Assembly: GCA_012523305.1 (NCBI GenBank)
Contig: JAAYIV010000037.1
Span: 1-35,268 of the forward strand
DNA length: 35,268 bases
Direction of reading: 5' to 3'
DNA from: Spirochaetales bacterium
GTDB lineage: Bacteria; Spirochaetota; Spirochaetia; Sphaerochaetales; Sphaerochaetaceae
Positions 1 to 9,237 of the stretch are shown here, in pieces (position 1 is the first letter of the stretch; each line of letters begins with the position of its first letter). The notes below the pieces were generated by a model. The model worked only from the letters and a program-made list of their open reading frames with translations, was not told where the DNA came from and did not search any database. Made by a program: the position numbers and the translations under genes.

Positions 1-393
1 CCACGAAGATTCGATGATGACAGAAGATTTGAAGAGCGTCCTCGAAGATTTGACGATCGTCCGTCATGGGATCGTGAACGACCACCGCGAAGATTTGGTG
101 AGAATGAAAATCCCGGTCAAAGGTCCTTTGGCAATGAAAGAAGGCCAAGCAGATATGAAGATCGTTCAAATCAGGACAGGCCTTCAAGACCTTACGGTGA
201 TGAACGCAGGAGATTTGACCGACGTGATGAAGGGTCCCGCAATGCTGACCAGAATCGCCAAGAGCGCGGATCAGAAAGGCGCGGCGGACCAAAACCTTAT
301 GGGTTCGATCAGTTCAAGCCGACCAGAACGCGAGGGAAGGATGAACGACCCTTCTGGCTGGATGATGTAGACAAGAACGAGAAAAAAGATTAA
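1..393 (+). CDS. 3' end of a protein with an Arg/Asp/Phe-rich disordered tail
   Basis: Reading frame 1 is open from the first base to a TAA at 391-393, giving about 130 C-terminal residues; the start is outside the window. The segment is low-complexity and very rich in Arg, Asp, Glu, Gly and Phe. Near its start it has imperfect repeats of the type PRRFDD/RRFEE, and it ends ...FWLDDVDKNEKKD. No folded domain is visible. Tails of this kind occur on RNA-binding enzymes such as Rsu/Rlu pseudouridine synthases and DEAD-box helicases, so an RNA-related protein is plausible, but this is inference from composition. Another frame is open at 14-370; frame 1 is preferred because it has the repeats, enters from the window edge, and ends just before a hairpin. 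Confidence 0.6.
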   Translation, partial: PRRFDDDRRFEERPRRFDDRPSWDRERPPRRFGENENPGQRSFGNERRPSRYEDRSNQDRPSRPYGDERRRFDRRDEGSRNADQNRQERGSERRGGPKPYGFDQFKPTRTRGKDERPFWLDDVDKNEKKD

Positions 394-410
394 CAACGTT
401 TCCTGATATG

Positions 411-443
411 ACATGTCGCCCATTGTCGAGAAGGGCGACATGT
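411..443. terminator. Hairpin between convergent genes, probable bidirectional terminator
   Basis: ACATGTCGCCC at 411-421 pairs perfectly with GGGCGACATGT at 433-443 around an 11-nt loop. It lies 17 nt after the stop of the upstream + strand gene and directly abuts the stop codon of the - strand amidohydrolase gene. The U-tract is weak on both sides, so it may be a modest terminator or a 3'-end stabiliser. Confidence 0.6.
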
Positions 444-1730
444 TCATTTGGTACGCTTCAAGCCCAAGAATTCTAGTGGATTCTTATTCCCGAACAATTC
501 AACAGCGTCATCAGAAAATGGAGAAGTCTCAAAAATTCTCATGTAATTTGTGTAAGATTCCACCTTCGAAAGGTTAACAGAAAAATCACTCCCGAACATC
601 GATCTGTGCAATATTTTATTTGATAGTGGAGCGTTCCCTTGTCCTTCGATGAATGTTTTCAATTGTTCATAAAATTTGTGATCTGCCCCGGTAAAAGAAA
701 AATCAGCATACACATGCTCGTATGTGTCCATTAACGAAATTATTTCATTAAACCAGGGTTCGTTTACAATAGAATTTTCCAATAATTTCTTTAACGAAGG
801 TTTCACCATAGGTTTGTATTGTTTCCCATAGTGGGCAAAATCAATACGCAGTTGCGGATATTGTTCCAATACGATGCGCCATGATGCTGGATCAGTGAAT
901 TTTTGGGCTAGTTTTGCAGTTACTCCCCTGAACCCCTGATCATCGCAATGGGTTATGATGGGAATATCGTAGGCTTCACAGAATGAGTAGATGTATTCGA
1001 CTTTGCTCAGCTTGATCTTGTCAGTTTTTGGCCAAGGATCCATTCCGAGCGGAGGGTATAGTTTTACTCCCCAAAATTGACGTTTCTCATCCCTTTTGCG
1101 AATCCTATAAGGGTAAGAACGATTTTTCCTGATATATGTATCCAACAAGTACTCGATAAAATGTATCGGATGAGCTTCCGGATTTATTCCAAGGAATGGA
1201 AAGAATTCAAGCAATCCCTCAGGGCGTGTTTTTCTGTATTTTTCCATTCCTTCAAGCGTATCCTCAACATAACTCAAGAGCTTATCATGTGAAACCCTTG
1301 TGTAATAACCTTTTCCCCATTCATTGGAAATACTTGAGAAATCCATGACTAACGGGATTAATGCATACTTGTCATATGCTTGGGAACGAAATATAAATTT
1401 GTTATTCGAGATATAAGGAGTCTCCGGATATATGGCGTGAGACGGTTTATTCTTGTGGTCTTCTTCTTGACGGAAAAATTTTCCCGACAGATCATCTTCA
1501 ATCAGAAGAAAAATCTCATCGATGGATCGTTCGAAGACGTTAAATAGATTCATGACCGTGATGAGGCCTTGTTGCCCACGGTTGGCAGGAGTCAATAGAT
1601 ATCCCGGGGACAAGCTTCCGCTTACGACAAATTCAGCAAATCCGTTTGCAACAGAATCTACGAAAGATACAAAATCAGGATGAACGAGATTCATTGCGTG
1701 CATGTGCGTATCGAAAAACATCTTTGTCAT
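444..1730 (-). CDS. Amidohydrolase-fold metal-dependent hydrolase, substrate unknown
   Basis: The protein has about 428 residues from this start. It opens with FDTHMHAMN, the HxH metal-binding motif that begins strand 1 of the amidohydrolase TIM barrel. Later candidates for metal or active-site positions are PIITHCDDQG, IDFAHYG and MFGSDFSV, fitting the His/His/Asp pattern of Amidohydrolase_2-like proteins. There is no signal peptide, so it should be cytoplasmic. The frame extends upstream to 1793, inside the end of glnS, but the residues before the ATG at 1730 look unlike a protein start. A GAGATGGGG stretch lies about 8 nt before 1730, so I use that start. It follows glnS by 29 nt and is probably co-transcribed. 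The substrate cannot be read from sequence. Confidence 0.72.
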   Translation of the reverse strand: MTKMFFDTHMHAMNLVHPDFVSFVDSVANGFAEFVVSGSLSPGYLLTPANRGQQGLITVMNLFNVFERSIDEIFLLIEDDLSGKFFRQEEDHKNKPSHAIYPETPYISNNKFIFRSQAYDKYALIPLVMDFSSISNEWGKGYYTRVSHDKLLSYVEDTLEGMEKYRKTRPEGLLEFFPFLGINPEAHPIHFIEYLLDTYIRKNRSYPYRIRKRDEKRQFWGVKLYPPLGMDPWPKTDKIKLSKVEYIYSFCEAYDIPIITHCDDQGFRGVTAKLAQKFTDPASWRIVLEQYPQLRIDFAHYGKQYKPMVKPSLKKLLENSIVNEPWFNEIISLMDTYEHVYADFSFTGADHKFYEQLKTFIEGQGNAPLSNKILHRSMFGSDFSVNLSKVESYTNYMRIFETSPFSDDAVELFGNKNPLEFLGLKRTK

Positions 1731-1759
1731 AACGATTGCACCCCATCTCAAGAAGATTC

Positions 1760-3463
1760 CTATTGGTGTATCTTCTTCATCTTCTTTGACCACGAATCCT
1801 TAAGTGTCACGGTCCTATTAAATACCGGATGTTCGACACTATGATCCTTCGAATCTGCCATGTAGTATCCATTACGGATGAATTGGAGATATTCACCCGG
1901 TTGTGCATCCTTCAATGAAGGTTCGCATTTCACATGTGAAAGCACTACCAGCGATTCGTGATTCAAATCATCTAGATAGTTTCCGGTAGAAACTCCCGGA
2001 TCTTCTGTTAAAAAGAGCTTGTCATACTGGCGGACTTCACAATCGATGGCCTGCGGTACACTGACCCAATGGCTTGTTCCTTTAACTTTTCTCTGGTCGG
2101 GCGTCGTACCGCCTTTAGATTCAGGATCATACGTACAGCGTACTTCAACGACGTTACCTTGATCATCTTTGATTACTTCATTACATGTGATGTAATAGGC
2201 GTGTTTCAGTCTTATTTCATTGCCTGGGTATAATCTATGATAACCTTTTACGGGTACTTCCATGAAATCTTCTTTCTCGATATAGATTTCACCGGAGAAT
2301 GGAATCAGCCGTGTTCCTCCTTGTGGATTTTCAGGATTGTTCTCGGCATCGAGCCATTCGACCTTATCTTTAGGATAGTTCGTAATCACCACCAGTAATG
2401 GATCGAGGACGGCCATGACCCGTTGGGCACGCTTATTCAAATCTTCCCGGACGCAGAACTCGAGCAGATTGTAATCGACAACGCTCTCAACTTTAGCGAC
2501 TCCGACTCTACTGATAAAGTCTCTTATCGATTCGGGACTGTAGCCTCGGCGACGCATGCCACAGAGAGTAGGCATTCTTGGATCATCCCATCCAAGGACT
2601 AATCGGTGCTTGACCAGATGAAGTAATTTTCGCTTGCTCAACACGAAGTGAGTAATATTCAAACGAGCAAATTCATATTGATGCGGAGTATGATCGATTC
2701 CATCGATACTGGTCGCCCAATCATATACAGGCCTGTGATCTTCAAATTCCAAAGAACACATTGAATGCGTTATCCCTTCGATCGCGTCACTGATAGGGTG
2801 CGTATAATCATACATCGGATAAATACACCATGTATCTCCCGTTCTTGGATGAGTGGCAAATTTAATTCTATAAAGGGCGGGATCACGCATATTGATGTTA
2901 GGACTCGCCATATCAAGCTTTGCCCTGAGTATCAAAGAACCTTCAGCATGCTTGCCTTGGCGCATCTCTTCAAAAAGCCTTAAGTTATCCTCTATCGGCC
3001 GATTTCGATCAGGACTTTCCTTCCCCGGTTCGGTAAGCGTCCCCCTGTATTCTTTCATCTGTTCCGCTGAAAGGCTATCCACGTACGCTTTACCGTCTTT
3101 AATCAGATTTAATGCGATTTCATAGAGTGTCTGATAGTAATCGGAGGCATGATAAAAATAATCATTCCAATCAAATCCAAGCCAATGAATGTCGTCTTGA
3201 ATCGCATTGATGTACTCTTGTTCCTCTTTCTCTGGATTTGTATCGTCCATTCTGAGATGACACCGTCCATTATATTTTTCAGCCATGCCGAAATTGATAC
3301 AAATAGCTTTTGCATGTCCGATATGCAGGTATCCGTTTGGTTCGGGTGGGAATCGGGTAACAATCGTATTGTCCGGTACACGATTATTCGCCAGGTCATC
3401 TTCGATGATCCTCTCAAGAAAATTCATGCTTCGCTCTTCTTTCAGTTCAACTACCGGTTCCAT
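1760..3463 (-). CDS. glnS: Glutamine--tRNA ligase
   Basis: Class I aminoacyl-tRNA synthetase that charges tRNA-Gln with glutamine in the cytoplasm. RFPPEPNGYLHIGHAKA (HIGH at residues 47-50) is the GlnRS-type nucleotide-binding signature, and VLSKRKL is the KMSKS-equivalent loop. The C-terminal half matches the anticodon-binding beta-barrels, and the 567-residue length is close to the E. coli enzyme (554). I chose the ATG at 3463 because it has a good GGAGGTG Shine-Dalgarno; an in-frame ATG at 3502 lies upstream of that and would add 13 unusual residues. It is the first gene of a likely two-gene unit with the amidohydrolase. Its presence suggests direct Gln-tRNA charging rather than only the transamidation route. 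Confidence 0.95.
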   Translation of the reverse strand: MEPVVELKEERSMNFLERIIEDDLANNRVPDNTIVTRFPPEPNGYLHIGHAKAICINFGMAEKYNGRCHLRMDDTNPEKEEQEYINAIQDDIHWLGFDWNDYFYHASDYYQTLYEIALNLIKDGKAYVDSLSAEQMKEYRGTLTEPGKESPDRNRPIEDNLRLFEEMRQGKHAEGSLILRAKLDMASPNINMRDPALYRIKFATHPRTGDTWCIYPMYDYTHPISDAIEGITHSMCSLEFEDHRPVYDWATSIDGIDHTPHQYEFARLNITHFVLSKRKLLHLVKHRLVLGWDDPRMPTLCGMRRRGYSPESIRDFISRVGVAKVESVVDYNLLEFCVREDLNKRAQRVMAVLDPLLVVITNYPKDKVEWLDAENNPENPQGGTRLIPFSGEIYIEKEDFMEVPVKGYHRLYPGNEIRLKHAYYITCNEVIKDDQGNVVEVRCTYDPESKGGTTPDQRKVKGTSHWVSVPQAIDCEVRQYDKLFLTEDPGVSTGNYLDDLNHESLVVLSHVKCEPSLKDAQPGEYLQFIRNGYYMADSKDHSVEHPVFNRTVTLKDSWSKKMKKIHQ

Positions 3464-3509
3464 CTCACACCTCCACCCCTTCCAAAGGGGGTTGTACAGC
3501 AATGTGCCG

Positions 3510-3538
3510 ATTGTAGCATATTACGGTGGTGTCGGCAA
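3510..3538 (-). promoter_or_regulatory. Sigma70-like promoter of glnS
   Basis: On the - strand TTGCCG (3533-3538) is followed after 17 nt by TACAAT (3510-3515), with a TGC extended -10 just upstream. The predicted start is near 3503, giving a leader of about 40 nt that carries the glnS Shine-Dalgarno. Confidence 0.6.
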
Positions 3539-3593
3539 AGGTAGTCAACCAATGATTCTTCATCTGATTAGAACATAGATTTCGTAAAGGTAG

Positions 3594-3622
3594 ATGACTT
3601 TTATAGGGTAAGAGAGTATGCT
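3594..3622 (+). promoter_or_regulatory. Weak promoter candidate of the MATE gene
   Basis: ATGACT (3594-3599), 17 nt, TATGCT (3617-3622), then 9 nt to the ATG at 3632. No Shine-Dalgarno precedes that ATG, so the transcript would have almost no leader. Both hexamers are weak (about 4 of 6). Confidence 0.35.
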
Positions 3623-3631
3623 GATAAAAGT

Positions 3632-4993
3632 ATGAAACTTCAACCTAATAAGTCTATTTTCTCACAATTGATGAAGGTTTCATTACCTATAATGGCATCA
3701 AACCTCCTCCAAACACTTTATAATTTGGTGGATGCCTATTATCTTGGGAAATTAGGCAAAGAAGCGATTTCCGCACCTTCGATAACCATGAATATCTCCA
3801 ACTTCATAATTGTTTTCGGGGTTGGATTCTCTATCGCTGGAACAACGATGATCGCACAGGCTCATGGTGCCGATCGGACAAATCGTAAGCGAGTTGATTT
3901 TCTTGCCTCTCAAGTATTGACGTTGAACATGTTCATGTCGATTGTGGTGTTACTTTTAGGAACTACTCTAACTGTCCCGTTGCTTCGTCTTTTACAAGTT
4001 CCAGAAGGACTTACATTTACGTATGCGAGCCAGTATATGGCTATTACATTCTTGGGAATGCCGTTCTTCTTTGTGGATATGGTGCTCCGCGGGACATTGC
4101 AAGGAATGGGCGACTCGGTTACTCCTCTATATGTCCAAACCACCGCAGTAGTGTTAAATGTGATTCTTGATCCGATATTGATATTCGGGTTCGGTCCGAT
4201 TCCTGCGATGGATGTGGCCGGAGCGGCAATAGCGACGAACATCGCTCGTGCTATCTCGTGCACAGTCTCTCTCTTCATTCTTTTTAGCGGTCGAAAGGGA
4301 GTTCAGGTAAAAGGCCGTTTGATGCGACCGGAAAGAAAGACAGTCGGACTATTGCTCAAGATCGGGCTTCCCGCATCGATTGGACAAGCATTATCGTCAT
4401 TGGGATTTGCGGTCATCCAAGGGGTGGTGAATAGTTTCGGTTCGGCGGTGATAGCAGCTTTCGGAGTTGGCAACAGAGTCACTTCTTTGTTTAATATGCC
4501 GGCTCAGGGAATTAGCCAAGGATGTGCTGTTCTTGCCGGGCGTAAATTAGGACAACGCGAACATGGTCAGGCTGAGCAAGTGATCAGGACAGGATTATGG
4601 ACCATAGGAATTTTCATCAGTATCGGAATGGCTTTGGTCTTCACATTCGGAGACTATCTGGTCAGATTCTTCGTTGATGATCCCGAAGTGGTTTCATACG
4701 GAGTCCAAATGTTCCGTTTTACCACGATCTCCGTAGTATTTTTTGCTCTTTATACGGTTGTTTGCGGGGCATTTCAAGCAGGTGGCAAGACCAAACCTGT
4801 TATGACGATGAACCTTGTGCGGCTGTGGGGATTAAGAGTTCCCTTTTCTTATATTCTCCCTCTCGCTTTTGGCTTGGGTACTCAAGGCATATGGTTGGGA
4901 ATGGCATTAAGCAATATCCTTGTAGCAATCTGGTCCTTCATTTTATTTAAAAGAGGATCTTGGAAAGTCACATTGGAATTTGCTACTTGTTGA
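3632..4993 (+). CDS. MATE-family multidrug/Na+ antiporter
   Basis: A 453-residue integral inner-membrane protein with about 12 hydrophobic segments in two homologous halves, as in MATE exporters. The N-terminus (LPIMASNLLQTLYNLVDAYYLG) is the typical start of the family, and DPILIFGFGPIPAMDVAGAAIAT belongs to the conserved first-half core. MATE proteins export cationic drugs or metabolites in exchange for Na+ or H+; the substrate here is unknown. The start has no Shine-Dalgarno and lies 9 nt after a possible -10. It heads a + strand run with the htrA-like gene and uvrB, which suggests a loose stress-related grouping. Confidence 0.9.
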   Translation: MKLQPNKSIFSQLMKVSLPIMASNLLQTLYNLVDAYYLGKLGKEAISAPSITMNISNFIIVFGVGFSIAGTTMIAQAHGADRTNRKRVDFLASQVLTLNMFMSIVVLLLGTTLTVPLLRLLQVPEGLTFTYASQYMAITFLGMPFFFVDMVLRGTLQGMGDSVTPLYVQTTAVVLNVILDPILIFGFGPIPAMDVAGAAIATNIARAISCTVSLFILFSGRKGVQVKGRLMRPERKTVGLLLKIGLPASIGQALSSLGFAVIQGVVNSFGSAVIAAFGVGNRVTSLFNMPAQGISQGCAVLAGRKLGQREHGQAEQVIRTGLWTIGIFISIGMALVFTFGDYLVRFFVDDPEVVSYGVQMFRFTTISVVFFALYTVVCGAFQAGGKTKPVMTMNLVRLWGLRVPFSYILPLAFGLGTQGIWLGMALSNILVAIWSFILFKRGSWKVTLEFATC

Positions 4994-4996
4994 TGC

Positions 4997-5025
4997 TGTA
5001 CATCATCTTGGTAACACGGTAGAGT
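4997..5025 (+). promoter_or_regulatory. Promoter candidate of the HtrA-like gene, leaderless geometry
   Basis: TGTACA (4997-5002), 17 nt, TAGAGT (5020-5025), then exactly 6 nt before the ATG at 5032. The hexamers are only fair (4 of 6 each). The spacing would place +1 on the A of that ATG. Confidence 0.4.
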
Positions 5026-5031
5026 ATGAAC

Positions 5032-6312
5032 ATGAAAACGCATCCTTTCCTGCGCTTTTTGAAGGTAGTGCTTCTCGTAGTCATCGCAACCGGCGTATTC
5101 TCAGGTATATTCATCTGGACTAGATCCCTACAAAGAAAACAGCAGCATGCTGTTGAGCGGGCAGCTCTTGAAAGAGTTCTTGAAAGGGAAGGTGAAGTAG
5201 GCCTACTCGATTTAGCCGGAATCAAGGTAAATAATATTTTTTATGGTGATGATGGGATCGCGTTGTTCGAAGGCGATATGAGTAGTTATTCTTATAGTGC
5301 CGATGAAATGCAAAACATCAAGATTTATGAGATGGCAAATAAGAGTGTCGTCCATATTACCACCGTTAGCCAATCAAACCCAAACACATTACTCGAAGTA
5401 TTGCCACAGCAAGGTACCGGGTCGGGAATCGTGATATCCGCTGATGGTTATGTGTTGACCAATGCCCATGTGATTTCTGATGCTACGAGTCTGACTGTAC
5501 GACTCTATGATGGGTCGATCTATCAGGCTCGATTGATCGGGGTTGATCTTGAGAACGATTTGGCCGTCTTGAAGATCGATTTGGAAAAGGATGTGGAATT
5601 GGAACCAATAAAATTCGGTACATCAACCACGCTTAAAGTTGGTCAAAAAGTTGTTGCGATCGGCAATCCATTCGGCTATGACCGTACAATGACCATAGGT
5701 ACTATTTCCGGATTGGGCCGTCCTGTAAGAACAGAGACAAATACGGTGATCAATGGAATGATCCAAACCGATGCTGCGATCAATCCAGGTAATTCCGGAG
5801 GACCATTACTTAACGGGCGTGGTGAAATGGTGGGGATTTGTACGACGATTCATACGACGAGCGGAGGATCTCAAGGAATCGGGTTTGCGATTCCGGTTGA
5901 TACGGCAATATCGGTGATTCCAGATTTGATTCGGTTTGGTAAAGTCGTAAGGGGATGGTTTGATATCCGGATGGTGCAACTGGATGCGAGCATAATCGAA
6001 TATGCCTCGTTGAGTGTTTCACAAGGTATTCTGGTATCAGAGGTTCAAAGTGGCGGGAAAGCTGAAAAAGGCGGATTACGAGGTGGAACCCAACGAGTCC
6101 AGTATGGTGCATCGGTTATTCACCTTGGCGGGGATATTATCGTCAAGGTAAATAATCAAGGCATCTCTGATTATTCTGATTTATATGCTGCTTTAAAGAA
6201 TACACACCCCCAAGAGATCGTCGATGTCGAAGTCGTGCGAAAAGGTGAGCGAAAGACACTGAAAATCGAATTGGTACAACGACCAGAAACAGTGGAATGG
6301 GCTGTAAGATGA
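5032..6312 (+). CDS. Membrane-anchored HtrA/DegP-type serine protease
   Basis: A trypsin-like periplasmic quality-control protease with a C-terminal PDZ domain. An N-terminal hydrophobic segment (about residues 8-29) anchors it in the inner membrane. The catalytic triad is visible: His in TNAHVISD (H146), Asp in ENDLAVLKID (D176) and Ser in NPGNSGGPLL (S255). The last 110 or so residues form a PDZ-like region (GGDIIVKVNNQGI). I prefer the second ATG (5032) over 5026 because it fits the 6-nt spacing to a -10-like TAGAGT and gives a cleaner N-terminus; no Shine-Dalgarno serves either. The stop overlaps the uvrB start by ATGA. A single PDZ plus an anchor is closer to DegS or HtrA of Gram-positives than to soluble two-PDZ DegP. 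Confidence 0.92.
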   Translation: MKTHPFLRFLKVVLLVVIATGVFSGIFIWTRSLQRKQQHAVERAALERVLEREGEVGLLDLAGIKVNNIFYGDDGIALFEGDMSSYSYSADEMQNIKIYEMANKSVVHITTVSQSNPNTLLEVLPQQGTGSGIVISADGYVLTNAHVISDATSLTVRLYDGSIYQARLIGVDLENDLAVLKIDLEKDVELEPIKFGTSTTLKVGQKVVAIGNPFGYDRTMTIGTISGLGRPVRTETNTVINGMIQTDAAINPGNSGGPLLNGRGEMVGICTTIHTTSGGSQGIGFAIPVDTAISVIPDLIRFGKVVRGWFDIRMVQLDASIIEYASLSVSQGILVSEVQSGGKAEKGGLRGGTQRVQYGASVIHLGGDIIVKVNNQGISDYSDLYAALKNTHPQEIVDVEVVRKGERKTLKIELVQRPETVEWAVR

Positions 6313-8306
6313 ACGAGCAATTATTTAAAGTCGCTGCCGATTATGAACCTGCAGGGGACCAAGCTGATGCGATAGAATTGTTGGCAGCGGGAATCGAATC
6401 AGGATTTGAACGGCAAACATTAAAAGGCGTAACCGGATCAGGAAAAACTTTTACGATGGCAAAGATCATCGAAAAAGTCCAACGACCGACGTTGATCCTA
6501 TCGCATAACAAAACATTGGCCGCCCAGTTATTCAGGGAATTTAAATCATTCTTTCCCGATAATGCTGTCGGGTATTTTGTATCCACATACGATTATTACC
6601 AACCAGAAGCATATGTCCCGGGTAAAGACCTTTATATCGAAAAAGATGCTGATATCAACGAAGAAATCGATAGATTGCGGCTCTTTGCCTCTTTTGCCCT
6701 GATGGAACGCCGCGATGTCATCATCGTGGCGACAGTCTCATGTATCTTTGGGTTAGGCAATCCTATGTCGCTTAAGGATATGGTAAAAACATTTACTGTC
6801 GGTAATACATTTGATCATAAGGAAGACATCGAACAGCTTGTCAGGATGCAATATGACCGTAACGATGTGATACTGCAACGCGGATCATTCAGATTGCGGG
6901 GTGACGTATTGGAAATCTGCCCTTCATATATGGAAACAGCGGTGAGAATCACTATTTCCTGGGATGAAATCGAAAGCATCACTTGGTTTGATCCAGTATC
7001 AGGCAATACATTATCGATTGAACAATCCTTCACATTATATCCGGCGAAGCAGTTCGTCATGCCACCCGAACAAATCCGTACCGCTATCGATCGGATCAAG
7101 GAAGAAATGAGCCGGCAACATGAGTTTTTCCTTTCCCAAGGGAAATTACTTGAAGCGGAACGTATCAAGACCCGTGTCGAGTATGATGTGGAGATGTTAC
7201 AGGAATTAGGATATTGCTCGGGAATCGAAAACTATTCGAGACCATTGGGAAATAGGATGCCAGGAGAAGCTCCTCCGGTGTTACTCAATTATTTCCCCGA
7301 AGGATTTTTAACCTTTATCGATGAATCCCATGTCACGTTACCTCAGATCGGAGCCATGTACGAAGGGGACCGAAGCAGAAAGCTGAATTTGGTAAATTAT
7401 GGATTTAGGTTGCCTTCTGCTTTAGATAACCGACCATTGAAATATGATGAATTTGATAAAACCTGTGGACAAAGGATTTATGTTTCCGCTACTCCTGGCA
7501 AAAGGGAAATTACGGAATCGGCACAAGTTGTCGAACAGGTAATCCGTCCGACAGGATTACTGGATCCGATAGTGGAAGTCAGACCGACTGTCGGGCAGAT
7601 GGAAGATCTGTATGGTGAGATTCGTACTACCATCGCAAAACATGAACGAGTGTTAGTAACGACATTGACCAAGCGGATGGCCGAAGATCTCAGTGATTAT
7701 CTGGCGAACCTAGGATTGCGGGTCAGGTATCTTCATTCAGAGATCGAGACCATCGAACGTGTCGAATTGTTACGTGATTTGCGCCTTGGGACGTATGATG
7801 TGCTGGTGGGAATCAACTTATTGCGGGAAGGTCTTGATCTGCCGGAAGTCTCGCTCATCGCAATATTGGATGCCGATAAGATTGGTTTCTTACGCTCGGC
7901 CACCAGTCTTATCCAAACGATTGGAAGAGCCGCAAGGAATGTGGACGGAAGGGTAATAATGTATGCCGATCGAATGAGCGATGCGATGACGGAAGCTATC
8001 AGCGAGACAAACAGAAGACGTTCTATTCAGGAAGCATTCAATACGGAGCACGGTATCACTCCAAAGACGATAGTGAAAGCAATACAAGATATCATAACCC
8101 GTGAGAAGCAAGATAAGCAGGAAATCCAGAAGGATGATATCAAAGTACTCAGAAGCAAGTACAATCTGCTCGTTGCCTCCGATAGAAAGAAGTATATTCA
8201 TGATCTTGAGCGTGAAATGCTTGAGCATGCGAAGAATCTCGAATTCGAACAGGCAGCGTTGTTACGTGATGAAATCGATGAGATAAAGAAAAACAACATC
8301 TCGTAG
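6309..8306 (+). CDS. uvrB: UvrABC system protein B
   Basis: DNA-damage recognition helicase of nucleotide excision repair; it receives DNA from UvrA and recruits UvrC. The Walker A motif GVTGSGKT is at residues 40-47. The beta-hairpin region YDYYQPEAYVP follows, FIDESH is the Walker B/DESH box, and conserved helicase motifs include LVGINLLREGLDLPEV and IQTIGRAARN. The C-terminal UVR domain (LEREMLEHAKNLEFEQAALLRDEI, given here only as a motif region) contacts UvrC. The 665-residue length is normal. The start overlaps the protease stop by ATGA, which implies translational coupling. The neighbouring - strand gene begins only 7 nt beyond the stop and no terminator hairpin separates them. Confidence 0.97.
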   Translation: MNEQLFKVAADYEPAGDQADAIELLAAGIESGFERQTLKGVTGSGKTFTMAKIIEKVQRPTLILSHNKTLAAQLFREFKSFFPDNAVGYFVSTYDYYQPEAYVPGKDLYIEKDADINEEIDRLRLFASFALMERRDVIIVATVSCIFGLGNPMSLKDMVKTFTVGNTFDHKEDIEQLVRMQYDRNDVILQRGSFRLRGDVLEICPSYMETAVRITISWDEIESITWFDPVSGNTLSIEQSFTLYPAKQFVMPPEQIRTAIDRIKEEMSRQHEFFLSQGKLLEAERIKTRVEYDVEMLQELGYCSGIENYSRPLGNRMPGEAPPVLLNYFPEGFLTFIDESHVTLPQIGAMYEGDRSRKLNLVNYGFRLPSALDNRPLKYDEFDKTCGQRIYVSATPGKREITESAQVVEQVIRPTGLLDPIVEVRPTVGQMEDLYGEIRTTIAKHERVLVTTLTKRMAEDLSDYLANLGLRVRYLHSEIETIERVELLRDLRLGTYDVLVGINLLREGLDLPEVSLIAILDADKIGFLRSATSLIQTIGRAARNVDGRVIMYADRMSDAMTEAISETNRRRSIQEAFNTEHGITPKTIVKAIQDIITREKQDKQEIQKDDIKVLRSKYNLLVASDRKKYIHDLEREMLEHAKNLEFEQAALLRDEIDEIKKNNIS

Positions 8307-8313
8307 ATAGTGA

Positions 8314-9237
8314 CTAACGACCGAATAACACCATATCAATCGGGCCGTCACCTGTTTGCGGAAGCTGTTTGCCATAATCTAGTTTAAAAAGAATCCTCCG
8401 TGTGTTGTCAAACAAACTCCTCACAGTAATTTTACCGTTGTTCATGGCAGGCATGCTATGTAAAGATCCTAGTGTTCCCGCTACCGTGGTGATTTCCCCA
8501 TCGACTTTTACTTCATCGGTGTGATTATGGTTCCAACCCAAAGCTTCTAGCAGACTGTAAGTAAACTTCCCATGGACATGATTTGTATATGAATCTAATT
8601 CATATGATTTTTGATTCTTAGTCGATGCGGATATGACAAAGAGCGAAGGATCGTATGACTCACGTAGTTGGACGATATTATCCTCAATATCAGGATATTC
8701 GGTTACCGAATTCCCACTGTAGCATGAATCCATGATCAAGACCTTTGATCCTTTTATTTCTTTTATATCTGCAACGAACGAATCGATGGGATAAATAGCA
8801 GAGTTATTAGGAAAGGCGGTAGGATTAACGACCAGGTCTCCTGAGCCATCAACGCCATGCCCCGCGTAATAGACAATGAGGATATCCGTTTCTTTCATCA
8901 ATGATTTGATCTCACTCAATTTGGTTCTTATGTTTTCGATCGTCGGGTAATCAGATGCAAGCGGATCGGCATTTGAGCTTTCTTGTAACAACATATGAGT
9001 GTACAACGTAGCACGGTATTGGTCTGTTAATTCATCGATTGCCTTTGCAAATTCCTTTGCATCACGGATGGTTCCTTCTAAGTGATTTATGGTTGAAGTG
9101 TTCTTATAATCCAAGGAAATGACGAGCAGGTGATATTCGGGAGCTATAGGAGGATCGATGAAGAGTTCACAGGAAGTGAAGGTGATGATAAAAAGAGTTA
9201 TGAGGCTGATGATGCTTATCAGTCTGGTATGTCTCAT
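8314..9237 (-). CDS. Caspase-like (peptidase C14 fold) lipoprotein
   Basis: A 307-residue predicted secreted lipoprotein. It starts with a basic/hydrophobic signal peptide ending at a relaxed lipobox FTSC (C23), which is acceptable for spirochaetes. The mature part has the caspase/metacaspase core: ILIVYYAGHG supplies the catalytic His (H127), and KVLIMDSCYSG supplies the Cys (C172) in the family's DSCYSG context. ISASTKNQKSYE and GKFTYSLLEALG match the later caspase-fold strands. Bacterial caspase-like proteins cleave after basic or acidic residues, but the target here is unknown. The ATG at 9237 overlaps the stop of the barrel gene by ATGA and has a GGGAG Shine-Dalgarno, so the two are coupled. 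An in-frame start at 9276 exists but would bury the signal peptide. Confidence 0.82.
   Translation of the reverse strand: MRHTRLISIISLITLFIITFTSCELFIDPPIAPEYHLLVISLDYKNTSTINHLEGTIRDAKEFAKAIDELTDQYRATLYTHMLLQESSNADPLASDYPTIENIRTKLSEIKSLMKETDILIVYYAGHGVDGSGDLVVNPTAFPNNSAIYPIDSFVADIKEIKGSKVLIMDSCYSGNSVTEYPDIEDNIVQLRESYDPSLFVISASTKNQKSYELDSYTNHVHGKFTYSLLEALGWNHNHTDEVKVDGEITTVAGTLGSLHSMPAMNNGKITVRSLFDNTRRILFKLDYGKQLPQTGDGPIDMVLFGR

Noticed and set aside
14-370. Open frame of 118 codons in frame 2 at the left edge
   Set aside because: It is a by-product of the repetitive Arg/Asp-rich sequence; frame 1 enters from the window edge, has the repeats, and ends at a TAA just before a hairpin.
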